Shown piece after piece: positions 32,350 through 41,384 of a stretch of DNA of 64,000 nucleotides. The stretch's first letter is position 1, and every line of letters starts with the position of its first letter. The position numbers and the translations under genes were made by a program. The stretch is taken from the NCBI RefSeq assembly GCF_014654365.1, contig NZ_BNAY01000001.1, positions 992,001 through 1,056,000 on the forward strand. Reading direction: 5' to 3'. The notes under the pieces were generated by a model, which saw only the letters and a list, made by a program, of their open reading frames with translations, was not told where the DNA came from and did not search any database. The stretch is from Amycolatopsis oliviviridis. GTDB taxonomy: Bacteria; Actinomycetota; Actinomycetes; Mycobacteriales; Pseudonocardiaceae.

Positions 32350-33297
32350 ATGGTGGACGACAGCGACAGCGCGACCTTCCGGACGCTGGTGGCCAATGCC
32401 GAGAGCGGCCTTCTCCTGTTCGGCATCACGCCGCCTCGCCTGAGCACGGCTTCAGAGCGGATCCGGGAGATCACCGCGGCCACCCTGGGACGCTTGGCCG
32501 CCCTCGACGTGGACGGGCTGGCGCTCTACGACATCGACGACGAAAGCGACCGGAATCCGGCGGAGCGGCCGTTTCCGTACCTGCCGACCATGGATCCCGC
32601 CAGCTACCATTCGGAATACCTCGATGGGTGGGACCGCTCCGCGATCATCTACCGGTGCGTCGGCAAGTACGCCGAGGCCGAACTGCGGACCTGGTTGCGG
32701 ACCGCGGATCCGGACCGTGTGCACGCTGTCTTCGTCGGTTCGTCCTCGAAGGGCAAGCCGGTACTGACCAGCTTGCCGGAGGCACAGGACCTGCGCCGGG
32801 AAATCCGTCCGGACCTGCTGCTCGGCGGCGTCGCCATCACCGAACGTCCCGAGGAGCACCTGCGACTGATCACCAAGCAGGAGGCCGGATGCGCGTACTT
32901 CATCTCGCAGGTCGTCTACAACGCCGACGCGGCGAAGAGCATGGTCTCCGACTACTTCTACGCCTGCCGCGAGCGACGACTCACGCCGAAGCCCGTTCTG
33001 TTCACGCTCTCGGTGTGCGGGTCGATGAAGACGTTGGCATTCCTCAAGTGGCTCGGCGTGGATGTCCCGCGCTGGCTCGAGAACTCCCTGCGTCACGCGG
33101 ACGACACGCTGGCCGAATCCTACGGGCACTGTGTGGCGACCGCGCGCGACTTGATCGCCTTCTGCCGCAAGCTCGGCATGCCGTTCGGCTTTCTCGTCGA
33201 GAGCGTGTCCATCCGCAAGGTCGAGATCGAGGCATCGGTCGCCCTCGCCGACGAGCTGAGCCGGCTGCTCGAACCAGTCCGGACGCGGCGACGCTGA
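32350..33297 (+). CDS. methylenetetrahydrofolate reductase-like protein
   Basis: 315 aa TIM-barrel flavoprotein of the MTHFR superfamily. Recognisable pieces: early 'E/TPP' strand LLLFGITPPRLSTASERIRE, VDGLALYDIDDESDRNPAER, LLGGVAITERPEEHLRLITK and QEAGCAYFISQVVYNADAAK, the last two being the MTHFR barrel signature. It is longer and diverged at the N-terminus compared with MetF, so the substrate may not be methylene-THF. A single gene, ATG at 32350; no strong RBS. Confidence 0.7.
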   Translation: MVDDSDSATFRTLVANAESGLLLFGITPPRLSTASERIREITAATLGRLAALDVDGLALYDIDDESDRNPAERPFPYLPTMDPASYHSEYLDGWDRSAIIYRCVGKYAEAELRTWLRTADPDRVHAVFVGSSSKGKPVLTSLPEAQDLRREIRPDLLLGGVAITERPEEHLRLITKQEAGCAYFISQVVYNADAAKSMVSDYFYACRERRLTPKPVLFTLSVCGSMKTLAFLKWLGVDVPRWLENSLRHADDTLAESYGHCVATARDLIAFCRKLGMPFGFLVESVSIRKVEIEASVALADELSRLLEPVRTRRR

Positions 33298-33342
33298 CTT
33301 CCCGAGGCCCACGCGAAAAGGAAGGCCGCCGAGGCGCCGGGC

Positions 33343-34212
33343 TCACGTCGAACGTGTTTGCTCGCCCGATGTCCGTGTTTCGGTGAGAAACGCGCTGAGC
33401 AAAGGGATCAGCGTGTTCGGGCGGTCGAGAGGGATGATGTGGCCGCAGTCGTCGATGAGGTGCTCGGTCAACTCGTCGGCGATGGGGCGCAGTTGGCGGG
33501 CGAGGTTCCGGCCGACGGGGTGCGCGCCGATGGCCATGGTGGGCATGGTCAGCCTGCCACGGGCGGCATCGGCGATCTGACGGGCGCTGACGGGCATCGC
33601 CCGATAGTGGGCGAACGCGGCGCGGAGGGCTTCGCGTCCGGCGTACGCGGCGAGGAAGCGTTCCCGGATCTGGGGTGGTATTCCGTCGCCGCGAGTGCCG
33701 GTCGTGAGGAACCAGTCGATGTACTCGGTCTCGTGTCCGACCAGGACTGTTTCGGCGAGTTCGGGGACGGCGTGGAAACCGAACCACCAAGGCGGGCCGG
33801 TGTCGAGGAACTTTTCGGCGCCGGGCAAGGTACCCAGGACCGCTTCCATGAGCACGAGCCGTCGCACCCGCTCAGGTCGTCGCATGGCCAGCAGGAAGGC
33901 GGGCGGTGCGCCCAGGTCGATACCGACGACGGAAGCCGTCGGCTCGTCAAGGGAATCGAGCAGCGCTTCAGCGTCGGAGGCCAGCATGCCCGCGTCGTAG
34001 CCGTCGGTGGTGCGTGTGGTGCGGCCGAGGCCGCGCAAGTCCGGCGCGATCACGCGATGGTGCCGCGCTAGCCGGGGGATCACCGCGGTCCAGAGTTCCC
34101 AGGTATGCGGAAAGCCGTGCAGCAACAGGACGGCCGGGCCGGTTCCGCTGATCGCGACATTGACGTCGATGCCGTTGGCCATGACCCGATGCCGAGTCGG
34201 CTGGGGAGACAA
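33343..34212 (-). CDS. alpha/beta hydrolase, epoxide-hydrolase/dehalogenase type
   Basis: 289 aa. TTG start at 34212 is chosen because AGGAGG lies six nt upstream; the in-frame ATG at 34182 has none. Oxyanion loop LLLHGFPHTWELW, nucleophile elbow VVGIDLGAPPAF with Asp instead of Ser, and the catalytic His in DDCGHIIPLDRPN. An Asp nucleophile points to epoxide hydrolase or haloalkane dehalogenase chemistry. Divergent from an HxlR regulator across 98 nt with inverted repeats. Confidence 0.8.
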   Translation of the reverse strand: MSPQPTRHRVMANGIDVNVAISGTGPAVLLLHGFPHTWELWTAVIPRLARHHRVIAPDLRGLGRTTRTTDGYDAGMLASDAEALLDSLDEPTASVVGIDLGAPPAFLLAMRRPERVRRLVLMEAVLGTLPGAEKFLDTGPPWWFGFHAVPELAETVLVGHETEYIDWFLTTGTRGDGIPPQIRERFLAAYAGREALRAAFAHYRAMPVSARQIADAARGRLTMPTMAIGAHPVGRNLARQLRPIADELTEHLIDDCGHIIPLDRPNTLIPLLSAFLTETRTSGEQTRST

Positions 34213-34226
34213 GGGGAACCTCCTGC

Positions 34227-34261
34227 GGTTACCATTGGTGACCAGCCAACGATAGGTAACC
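34227..34261. promoter_or_regulatory. candidate HxlR operator region
   Basis: GGTTACC-ATT-GGTGACC (34227-34243, one mismatch) overlaps TTGG-N7-CCAA (34235-34249), and a further GGTAACC lies at 34255-34261. All sit between the hydrolase and HxlR starts, so they could control both. The half-site resembles that at 19542. Confidence 0.4.
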
Positions 34262-34310
34262 TTTCGGCGGTGGCCAAGACCGCACTTTTCCGTAAGGAGG
34301 TGAGCTCCAG

Positions 34311-34709
34311 GTGACCTCCCGGCAAGCCCGGGGTCTGCGCGGTGATCTGTTCGACCCGCAATGCCCCACTCGACGACTGCTCGACCGCATCGGTACGAAG
34401 TGGACTTCGATGGTGGTCAAGGTGCTCGGCGAAGCCGGGAGCGAGGAGATTCGTTTCGCCGATCTGCGACGCCAGATCCCGGGTGTTTCCCAGAAGATGC
34501 TGTCGGTGACCCTGCGGAGCCTCACCCGTGACGGCCTGGTCGCCAGGCGGGTCGAGCCCACGGTGCCACCCAAGGTCCACTATCGGCTCACCGATCTGGG
34601 GCGCTCCCTCGAAACACCACTCGCGGCCCTCCGCGACTGGGCTGAGACGAACATGGCGGCCATCGACTTGGCCAATTCGACCGCTGAAACCGACGACGGG
34701 CCGGCGTGA
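34311..34709 (+). CDS. HxlR-family winged-helix regulator
   Basis: 132 aa; GTG start at 34311 with AAGGAGGTGA upstream. HxlR features: DPQCPTRRLLDRIGTKWTSM with the conserved Cys, RRQIPGVSQKMLSVTLRSLT recognition helix, wing HYRLTDLGRSLETPL. Divergent from the epoxide-hydrolase-like gene, its likely target. Second of three HxlR/enzyme pairs. Confidence 0.87.
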   Translation: MTSRQARGLRGDLFDPQCPTRRLLDRIGTKWTSMVVKVLGEAGSEEIRFADLRRQIPGVSQKMLSVTLRSLTRDGLVARRVEPTVPPKVHYRLTDLGRSLETPLAALRDWAETNMAAIDLANSTAETDDGPA

Positions 34710-34837
34710 TCGGACACTTCGTTCGAGACCGCCGCAGGGATCCTGCCGGACCGCCGGATCCCTGCCTGAGCTTGCCTGACGGCGCCCGGGCGCAAGCTGT
34801 CCCGCGAAGGAGAAGGGTGACCACCGGAGCTACCGGG

Positions 34838-35488
34838 TCACTCCGTCAGTGGCGGGGGCTTGGAGTGTCGGGCCGCCGCCGGCGGGACCGGCCATTGTGC
34901 GCCGGCGGTTTTCGGCGTCGGATTGAAATCGGTGCGATTGTTGTCGGTGTCCCAGCTCAGGTAGTTGCGGGACAGCGACAGCCCGGGTGGCGGTGTGCGT
35001 GCGGGCTGTCCTTCCCGTGGGCACGGCGTTCCGGATGCGGACGTCCATGCGACCGCGTCGACCTGACGGAAGGCTGGGTCGAACAAGACCACCGACCCAG
35101 CCCCGGCGGGCAGGAGATTGCCGGCTGTCGGGATGACGTTGGTCTGGTCGTAGATGGTGCCGGAGAAGTTCTGCCCTGTCAGGACCACGTATTGCCCGAC
35201 GAAATTGATCGGTTGCAAGACCAGTTCTGTAAGGAACACGGTGTCGGTGACGACGCAGGACGATGAGTGGAATCGCAACCTGAAGCCGGTGAGGTCCACG
35301 GGGACAGTGCTGATGTTGCGGAGTTCGAGGAACTCGTCCAGCTCCCCAAAGATTCCTTTGGTGAAGATCTCGTTGATCACCACCGTGGTCGACACCTGGG
35401 GAGCTAGGTCCCTGGCGTCCGACGGGGGAGCGGTGACGAGGGACAGGGCGAGTACGCCGAGCACGCCGCTGATGAGACGTCGAATCAT
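34838..35488 (-). CDS. secreted lamin-tail-domain protein
   Basis: 216 aa from ATG 35488 (AGGGGAA upstream). Signal peptide RLISGVLGVLALSLVTAPPS, then a lamin-tail (LTD) domain: STTVVINEIFTKGIFGELDE, FLELRNISTVPVDLTGFRLR, YVVLTGQNFSGTIYDQ, ending with DFNPTPKTAGAQWPVPPAAA. LTDs are beta-sandwich modules often attached to nucleases or surface proteins; here the domain stands alone, so it probably acts as an exported binding module (inference). A 259-nt gene-free region separates it from the MFS gene. Confidence 0.75.
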   Translation of the reverse strand: MIRRLISGVLGVLALSLVTAPPSDARDLAPQVSTTVVINEIFTKGIFGELDEFLELRNISTVPVDLTGFRLRFHSSSCVVTDTVFLTELVLQPINFVGQYVVLTGQNFSGTIYDQTNVIPTAGNLLPAGAGSVVLFDPAFRQVDAVAWTSASGTPCPREGQPARTPPPGLSLSRNYLSWDTDNNRTDFNPTPKTAGAQWPVPPAAARHSKPPPLTE

Positions 35489-35747
35489 GGTTTCCCCTCT
35501 GTTTGTCGATTGCTCGCGTTTCCCATGCTGGGCGGGGGAAAAGTGGCGGACAAGGGGCCAGTTCCGGTTCGCGCCTGGTGCGAAACGGATGCGTCGGACC
35601 TTTCCCGACTGTCCGGTCGAGCGATTGCCTGATCGGTCGGTCCCGGCTGGCCGATCGTCCCCAAAACGCATCGGATCCGGGCCGCGGACCCACCCGGCTC
35701 GTAGTTTGGTGTTCGTCGCACAAAAAGCGCGGTGGGGAGGAATCCTG

Positions 35748-37088
35748 ATGGTGTCGGGGATAGCGAGCCGGTCGTCGATGTCGCCGAGGCGGGCGCGGTT
35801 CGTGCGGAACTGGACCGGCAGGCTGGTCGCGTTCGGCGAGTTCATCGACGGCTACGACCTGCTCGTCATCGGCGCCGCCGTCCTGTTCCTCAAACCGTCG
35901 TTCCACCTCACCGCGTCCCAGATCGGGCTCGTGACCGCGGCGGCGTTCGTGGGCACGGCGCTCGGCCTGGTGGTCTTCGGTGATCTGTCCGACCGGTTCG
36001 GCCGCCGGGTGATCTTCATGATCAATCTGGTGGTCTTCGTGGTGGCCTCCCTCGCCGCCGCGTTCGTCCAGGACGTGTGGCAACTGGTGGCGGCCAGGTT
36101 CGTGCTCGGTGTCGCGGTGGGCATGGACATCCCGACCTCGCACGCCTTTCTCACCGAGATCGCGCCCAAGACCCGTCGAGGCCGGATCGCGGGCAGCTTG
36201 CCCAACATGATGTGGCTTTCCGGCGCCATCACGTCGGTGTTGCTGGCGCTGGCACTCCAGCCGGTGTTCGGAAACGAGACCTGGCGGTGGCTGTTCGGCC
36301 TGGCCGCGCTGCCCGCGGCAGCGGTGCTGGTGGCGAGGCAGTTCCTGCCGGAGTCGCCCAGGTGGCTGAGCGCGCGCGGTCGCGTGGAGGAGGCGCGGCG
36401 GATCTACGACGCGCTCGGGTTGGACCCGCCGAAACGCGAGGTCGCCGAGAAGCGGAGCTACCGGATGCTGGTGTCCGGCGGTGCGTGGCGGCGGCTGGCG
36501 ACGGTCACGGCGTTCTTCGCCATCCAGGCCTTCGGCGGCGCGGTGGCGACGGTCGCGGGACCGTTGATCATCAGCAGTACCGGCATCGGGGTCTCCAACA
36601 CCCTGTACTTCTCCCTGCTGGGTTTCGTGGTCGGGTTGATCGCCGTGGTGGCGGGTGCCGCGGTCATCGACCGGATCAACCGGCGCTGGCTGGGCGTGTG
36701 GACGTGCCTCGGCGTGTTCGCCGCCGGGCTGGGCATCGCGTTCACCGGTGAGCGGGCAGGCGTCGGCCTGGTGGCCTTCTGGGTCGTGTACGCCATGCTG
36801 ACCTGGTTCGGCCCGGGCGTGCTGTCCTGGGTGTGGAGCACCGAGGCGTTCCCGACCGCGTTGCGGGGCCTCGGATCCGGGATCGCGCAGTGCGTGACCC
36901 GGCTCGCGATCGCGCTCAACGTGTTCCTGGCGCCCATGCTGGCGCAGAAGCACGGCATCACCGTCGTCGCGTGGTACGCGGGCGCGTTCCTGGTCAGCGC
37001 GGTGATCGTGCTGGTGTCGCCTTGGCTGGCCACCACCGGCGTCGAACTCGAGGAGACCAACGGTGTCGAGTCCGGAAAGCCGGTGTGA
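35748..37088 (+). CDS. MFS transporter, sugar-porter-like
   Basis: 446 aa, ATG 35748 with GGGGAGGAA upstream. Twelve predicted helices; motif A GDLSDRFGRRVIFMINLVVF after helix 2, a second copy DRINRRWLGVWT after helix 8, and RQFLPESPRWL after helix 6, typical of the sugar porter/aromatic-acid branch. A charged N-terminal RNWTGRLVAFGEFIDGYDLL precedes helix 1. First gene of a MFS-ROK-SDR operon; the set suggests uptake and oxidation of a sugar or polyol (inference). Stop overlaps the GTG of the ROK gene. Confidence 0.85.
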   Translation: MVSGIASRSSMSPRRARFVRNWTGRLVAFGEFIDGYDLLVIGAAVLFLKPSFHLTASQIGLVTAAAFVGTALGLVVFGDLSDRFGRRVIFMINLVVFVVASLAAAFVQDVWQLVAARFVLGVAVGMDIPTSHAFLTEIAPKTRRGRIAGSLPNMMWLSGAITSVLLALALQPVFGNETWRWLFGLAALPAAAVLVARQFLPESPRWLSARGRVEEARRIYDALGLDPPKREVAEKRSYRMLVSGGAWRRLATVTAFFAIQAFGGAVATVAGPLIISSTGIGVSNTLYFSLLGFVVGLIAVVAGAAVIDRINRRWLGVWTCLGVFAAGLGIAFTGERAGVGLVAFWVVYAMLTWFGPGVLSWVWSTEAFPTALRGLGSGIAQCVTRLAIALNVFLAPMLAQKHGITVVAWYAGAFLVSAVIVLVSPWLATTGVELEETNGVESGKPV

Positions 37089-38233
37089 AGATGAACAATC
37101 CAGGCCTCAGCGGGACCCGGCCGCGTCAGGCCCGGCAGGCCAACACGGCCGCCGTGCTGCAACTGCTCGTCCAGCGCGGTCCACTGGCGCGCAGCGACAT
37201 CGCGAAGGAGCTGTCCCTCAACCACGGCAGCGTCAGCAGGATCATCGAGCCTTTGCTGTCCTCCGGCGTCGTCCGTGAACTCGTCGAGCGGTCCACCGGG
37301 ATCGGCAGGCCCCGGGTGCCGGTGGAACTGGACTCGTCCAGCCGGTACGCGGTCGGTGTGCACCTCGGCCTCGAACGAACCACGGCCGGACTGATCGACC
37401 TGGCCGGTCACTGTGTCAGGACGCATGCCGAGGACCGCGATCCGGCGGACAGCGTCGCCACCCTGCGGCACGCCGCGGACCTGGCGGCGGAGCTGGCGGC
37501 CTCCGCGCCGGGCCCGGTCCTGGGCATCGGGGTGACCGCCGGCGGTGAAGTGGACCGCGAGAACGGCCGGGTGGTGCGCAACGACGTGCTGGGCTGGACC
37601 GACGTCGGGGTCGCAGGCCCTTTGCGGGAGCGGACCGGGCTCGACGTCGTGGTGGACGGCAACGTGTGTGCCCTGCTGGGCGCCGAGCTCACCTTCGGCG
37701 CGGGGCTGGGCAGGCACGACGTTTCGTACTTGTTCGTCGGCAACGTCGCGGAGACGGGGTTTCTCAGCCGACCGGCGGGTACGAGCTCGAACGGCATCAT
37801 CCAGGGCGGCTTCGCCCGCCTCATGGTGCCCGGTCTCACCGATGATGGTTACGCGCGCTTCGGCGAATGCGGGACGGACGTGGCGTTGCTCGCCGCAGCT
37901 CGGTCCGCGGGGGTCCCGGTCACCTCGCTGACGGACCTGATCCGCCTGGCGGACACGGATCCGGTGGCGAGCGGCCTTCTCGAGGCGCGCAGCGCGCAGG
38001 TGGCTCGGGTGGCCGACACGGTGTTCGACCTGATGCGGCCGGACGTGATCATCCTCGGCGGTAGCGGCGCACCCTCGGACCGATGGCTCGAAGCGGTGCG
38101 CGATCGCGTCGAGACGACCCCGCCGCAGGTGCTGGTCCGGCCACGGTCACAAGGCAATCCCTTGGTCACCGCCGCGGCGGGTCTCGTCGTGCGCGCCTTC
38201 TTCACCAGGGGGACGGCCGAATGGGTCGCGTGA
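37085..38233 (+). CDS. ROK-family repressor lacking the zinc motif
   Basis: 382 aa from the GTG in the GTGA overlap (ATG two codons later is possible). N-terminal winged helix: AAVLQLLVQRGPLARSDIAK, ELSLNHGSVSRIIEPLLSSG. ROK sugar-kinase-like domain follows (YAVGVHLGLERTTAGLIDLA, GIGVTAGGEVDRENGRVVRN, PDVIILGGSGAPSDRW). The usual C-x-C-G-x-x-G-C zinc signature is absent; the corresponding stretch is RFGECGTDVALLAAAR. Likely a sugar-responsive repressor of this operon, perhaps with altered or no kinase function. Confidence 0.82.
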   Translation: MKMNNPGLSGTRPRQARQANTAAVLQLLVQRGPLARSDIAKELSLNHGSVSRIIEPLLSSGVVRELVERSTGIGRPRVPVELDSSSRYAVGVHLGLERTTAGLIDLAGHCVRTHAEDRDPADSVATLRHAADLAAELAASAPGPVLGIGVTAGGEVDRENGRVVRNDVLGWTDVGVAGPLRERTGLDVVVDGNVCALLGAELTFGAGLGRHDVSYLFVGNVAETGFLSRPAGTSSNGIIQGGFARLMVPGLTDDGYARFGECGTDVALLAAARSAGVPVTSLTDLIRLADTDPVASGLLEARSAQVARVADTVFDLMRPDVIILGGSGAPSDRWLEAVRDRVETTPPQVLVRPRSQGNPLVTAAAGLVVRAFFTRGTAEWVA

Positions 38234-38946
38234 ACGGAGTGGTGGTGCTCGGCGGAGCGGGCGGTATCGGCTCGGCCGTGGTGAGCGCGCTGCTGGCGCA
38301 GGGGCGACCGGTGGCGGTGGTGGACATCGAGCCACCGTCATCGGGACAAGCCGGTGTGCCGTGGATCCGTGGCGACGCGACCGATCCGGCCGTGGTCGGC
38401 GCCGCGTTCGACGCGCTCGGCGGCGTGACCGGTCTGGTGCATTGCCTGCTGAGTGAGCATCGCGCGCCCTTCGACGAACAGACGACGGACGCGCTGCGCA
38501 GGGTGCTGGACATCGGCGCGGTGTCCGCGCTGGAACCCCTGCAGCAACTGGTCGCCCGGGCAGAGGGAAGGCCGTGTGCCGCAGTGCTGGTCAGCTCGAT
38601 CCACGCGGGCCTGGCCTGGGGCGGGCAGGCACCGTACGCGATGGCCAAGGCCGCGTTGGAGGCGCTCGGCCGCGCGGCCGCCGTGGAACTCGGACCGCGC
38701 GGGCTGCGGTGCAACGTCGTCCGGCCGGGGTTCGTCATGGTGCCGCGTAACGCGCGTCGCTGGCGGGACGCGGCCACCCGCGACGCGCTGACCGGACTAC
38801 AGCCACTCGGCGAGCTCGCCGAGCCGGACGACATCGCGCACGTGATCGCCTTCCTGCTCGGCGATCAGGCCAGGTTCGTATCCGGCGAGACCGTCACCGT
38901 CGACGGCGCGATGACCGCCGAACTGCCCGAGCCGCCGTCACCGTGA
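38221..38946 (+). CDS. SDR-family oxidoreductase
   Basis: 241 aa; ATG 38221 with GGGGGACGG upstream, overlapping the ROK gene by 13 nt. NAD(P) site VVVLGGAGGIGSAVVSALLA, catalytic Ser in LVSSIHAGLAWGG and Tyr-Lys YAMAKAALEALGR, product-side PGFVMVPRN. Acts on a hydroxyl/carbonyl of a small alcohol or sugar (family knowledge). As third gene of the MFS-ROK-SDR operon it probably oxidises the imported compound. Confidence 0.86.
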   Translation: MGRVNGVVVLGGAGGIGSAVVSALLAQGRPVAVVDIEPPSSGQAGVPWIRGDATDPAVVGAAFDALGGVTGLVHCLLSEHRAPFDEQTTDALRRVLDIGAVSALEPLQQLVARAEGRPCAAVLVSSIHAGLAWGGQAPYAMAKAALEALGRAAAVELGPRGLRCNVVRPGFVMVPRNARRWRDAATRDALTGLQPLGELAEPDDIAHVIAFLLGDQARFVSGETVTVDGAMTAELPEPPSP

Positions 38947-38958
38947 CCCGCCGCGCTC

Positions 38959-39954
38959 TCAGTCGATGAGGACGTTCTTGTAGAACAGGTTCGCGTAGCG
39001 GTTGATATCGCCCATACTGCTGCGTGACCCGAATCCCAGGTACAACCGGGTTTCCCCGGCCAGGCTTCGGTAGATCCCGAGGCCTTCCGGTTCGCGGTAC
39101 ACCAGGGACTGTCCCGCCTTGGTCAGCGCGCGGCTCTTCACCTTGCCGGTGTTCATGTCGATGCACGTGAGGTAGGAGTTGATGTCGGCGGGGTTCTCGT
39201 GGCCGGTACCGTCCAATGTGTACAGATATTGGCCGTAGATGGTGTAGCCCTGGAACGTCACCTGGGTCGGGGCCAGCGCGGGCTGTGCGAAACGCACCAG
39301 CGGCGTGCTGAAGTCGCCGGCCGCGGCGGACGCGAGCGGGTAGACGCTGATGAACATCTTGCCGCTCTCCTTGCGGCGTACCGCGATCCGCTTGTTGATC
39401 GGATCGGTCGCGCAGGTGATCGTGTCGCTGCCGGTGAGGAACTTCTTCACCGACGGCTTGCCGCCGTTGACGAACTTGAACCTGGCCAGTGCCGTTCCGC
39501 GGCCGTCACCGGTGGGGCCGTTCGAGTCGCATTCCATCCAGATGTAGGAGTCGTTGCCCACCGGTTCGACACCGATCGACACGCCGTGCCCGGCGTTGTC
39601 CAGGTGCATCGAGCCCTGGATCTCGCCGGAGAAGTTGACCTGGGTGACGCAGAGGTCGTCCCCGGACCCGCCGTTGCGGGCGTTCACGATGAAGATCCGC
39701 ACGTTCTGGTTGTCGAACGCGAAGCCCTGCATCACGTGGTGCGATTCGTGCAGGATCTTGCTGCGGAACTCGTCGTAGGACGGCTCTGTGAGGTCGAAGC
39801 GCTTGGACACCGGCATCGCCGCCGAGGCCGGTCCGGCGAACACGGCGCCGGCGCCGAACAACGCCGTCGTCGCGGCGAGACCGCCACCGGTGCGCAGCAA
39901 TGAACGTCGAGAGAACCGGGATCCGCCGGGATCCGGGTGCACCTGCTCGGACAT
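38959..39954 (-). CDS. Tat-exported beta-propeller protein (TagC/phage RBP-like)
   Basis: 331 aa from ATG 39954. Twin-arginine signal SRRSLLRTGGGLAATTALFG, cleaved after ASA. The mature protein is a propeller-like series: HHVMQGFAFDNQNVRIFIVN, GHGVSIGVEPVGNDSYIWME, YTIYGQYLYTLDGTGHENPA and REPEGLGIYRSLAGETRLYL. The series of F-x-x-Q-G and Y-I-W-M-E motifs is like the 'teichoic acid biosynthesis protein C / phage P68 RBP' beta-propeller family (recollection). Extracellular, substrate unknown. Convergent with the SDR gene. Confidence 0.65.
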   Translation of the reverse strand: MSEQVHPDPGGSRFSRRSLLRTGGGLAATTALFGAGAVFAGPASAAMPVSKRFDLTEPSYDEFRSKILHESHHVMQGFAFDNQNVRIFIVNARNGGSGDDLCVTQVNFSGEIQGSMHLDNAGHGVSIGVEPVGNDSYIWMECDSNGPTGDGRGTALARFKFVNGGKPSVKKFLTGSDTITCATDPINKRIAVRRKESGKMFISVYPLASAAAGDFSTPLVRFAQPALAPTQVTFQGYTIYGQYLYTLDGTGHENPADINSYLTCIDMNTGKVKSRALTKAGQSLVYREPEGLGIYRSLAGETRLYLGFGSRSSMGDINRYANLFYKNVLID

Positions 39955-40159
39955 GGCACTCGCCTTCGTCGGGTTTCGCGGTCCGAACGAAAATTCTTCA
40001 AGCTCGTACAAGATCCGTACAAAGGCGCGCCTGTGATCGTGTAGACGCGTCGACCCGGCCGAGGTTGCTTGCGGCTGATCAATCTCACCTCGGCGCATGC
40101 CGTGATCACGCGGTGGGCATTTCGATGGCGAGAGCGATTACGGCAGAAGGGAAAGATCG

Positions 40160-40702
40160 ATGACCACTCGCAAGAACATCCGCCGGAGCGCCGTTGTCCT
40201 GCTGGTCGCCGGAGCGGCGGCCGGGTTCACCGTCTCGGCCGCCGGTACCGCCGCGGCGATGCCCACGGACTTCGATTGCACCTCCGGTCAGGTGACCAGT
40301 CAGCTCGTCTACGGCGGGGCGGGCGCGGGTGGGCGGGACGCTGCCATCCAGTTCACCGCGAAGCAGGGCGAAACCTGCACCTTGCCCGGCACGCTGCCTC
40401 TCGACCTCGTCGGGGCCCACGACGTGGTGCTTTCCTCCGACGCCGCTCCGGACGCTCCGCGGGTGGAGATCAGTGACGGCTCCTCGGCCTACATTCCGCT
40501 GCACTGGAGCGCGATCGGCTCCCCGCAGCAGGAAACACCGTTGGCGATCACGGTCACCGCACCCCAGGAAACCAGCCCGCGCGGTGACACCAGTGACCCG
40601 CGGATCACCCTGCCCTGGGATTTCGGTGCGGTCAACGCCGCCCCGGAGAGCCACACCATCCGCACCGGAGCGGTGACGGCGGGGACCGCGCCCACTGTCT
40701 GA
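40160..40702 (+). CDS. secreted protein, DUF4232-like
   Basis: 180 aa; AAGGGAAAG before the ATG. Signal peptide RSAVVLLVAGAAAGFTVSAA, cleavage near AAA-M. Mature domain CTSGQVTSQLVYGGAGAGGR, AIQFTAKQGETCTLPGTLPL carries the C-x(~36)-T-C-x-L-x-G pattern of the actinobacterial DUF4232 beta-sandwich. Two cysteines, likely a disulfide. Function unknown. A 26-bp hairpin follows 28 nt after the stop. Confidence 0.7.
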   Translation: MTTRKNIRRSAVVLLVAGAAAGFTVSAAGTAAAMPTDFDCTSGQVTSQLVYGGAGAGGRDAAIQFTAKQGETCTLPGTLPLDLVGAHDVVLSSDAAPDAPRVEISDGSSAYIPLHWSAIGSPQQETPLAITVTAPQETSPRGDTSDPRITLPWDFGAVNAAPESHTIRTGAVTAGTAPTV

Positions 40703-40730
40703 CCCTGTGGCCACGTGACGTCTGGCACCG

Positions 40731-40785
40731 GTCCGTGAAGGCCTCCTTGCGGGACCCCGGGTCCCGCAAGGAGGCCTTCACGGAC
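40731..40785. terminator. 26-bp perfect hairpin, TGAAGGCC family
   Basis: Arms 40731-40756 and 40760-40785 are exact complements around CCG. The arms contain TGAAGGCCTCCTTGCGGGA, nearly the same core as the hairpin at 12742. Located between convergent secreted-protein genes, so it can end both. Confidence 0.82.
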
Positions 40786-40807
40786 TTGGCACCCGAGGCG
40801 ATCAGGT

Positions 40808-41290
40808 TCAGCGCCGGTAGTGGACCTCGCCGCGCAGTGCGGGCGACGTGGGGCTGTAGCAGCGCTGCTCGAACGTCGCGTCGAGGGCGACGAGCCGCCC
40901 CTCGGCGTTGCGTTCGATGTGGTCGATCGTGAACGTCGAATAGTCGTCGATGCAGGCCAGGCCGTTGGAGGTGGTCGTGATGTGGGCTCCTTCGACATGG
41001 CTGTAGGTACCGGGCTGTAGTTTTCCGGACGGCGCGGTGAAGTCGAGCGCGATGAAGTCGAACCCGTGATCGGTCTCGGCGTCCACCCGCAGGGTCGCGC
41101 CGCTTTCCCAGAACCGCACCTCGTTCTCCGGCGAGGCGGTCCAGTGACCGCTTCTGCCGTCGACCGGGTGAGCGCCCTGTTCGGCGGTGAAGTCGAAACT
41201 CGCGACGGGCTCGGCGGCCGCGGCCGGCGCGAACGCGGTGGCCAGGCCGGCGGTGACGGCGAGCGTGGTGAAGGCATGGCGGAACTTCAT
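40808..41290 (-). CDS. secreted hypothetical protein
   Basis: 160 aa; ATG 41290 preceded by GGGGGTT. Signal peptide HAFTTLAVTAGLATAFAPAA, cleavage after AAA-E. Beta-rich mature part: GHWTASPENEVRFWESGATL, FIALDFTAPSGKLQPGTYSH, GRLVALDATFEQRCYSPTSP, with two cysteines (ACIDDY, QRCYS). No recognised family; the arrangement looks like a small jelly-roll. Convergent with the DUF4232-like gene. Confidence 0.65.
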   Translation of the reverse strand: MKFRHAFTTLAVTAGLATAFAPAAAAEPVASFDFTAEQGAHPVDGRSGHWTASPENEVRFWESGATLRVDAETDHGFDFIALDFTAPSGKLQPGTYSHVEGAHITTTSNGLACIDDYSTFTIDHIERNAEGRLVALDATFEQRCYSPTSPALRGEVHYRR

Positions 41291-41384
41291 GGAACCCCCA
41301 AGGTCAGCCGCTCTCCGCGGAGCGGTCCGTACCGATATTGCCGAGACTCCTGGTGTTTGCCACGAGTAGAACTACTCAACCGGA

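Noticed and set aside
34710..34837. Possible hairpin GGGATCCTGCCGGACCGCC...GGATCCC downstream of the HxlR gene
   Set aside because: Pairing is short and interrupted; not clearly better than chance in GC-rich DNA.
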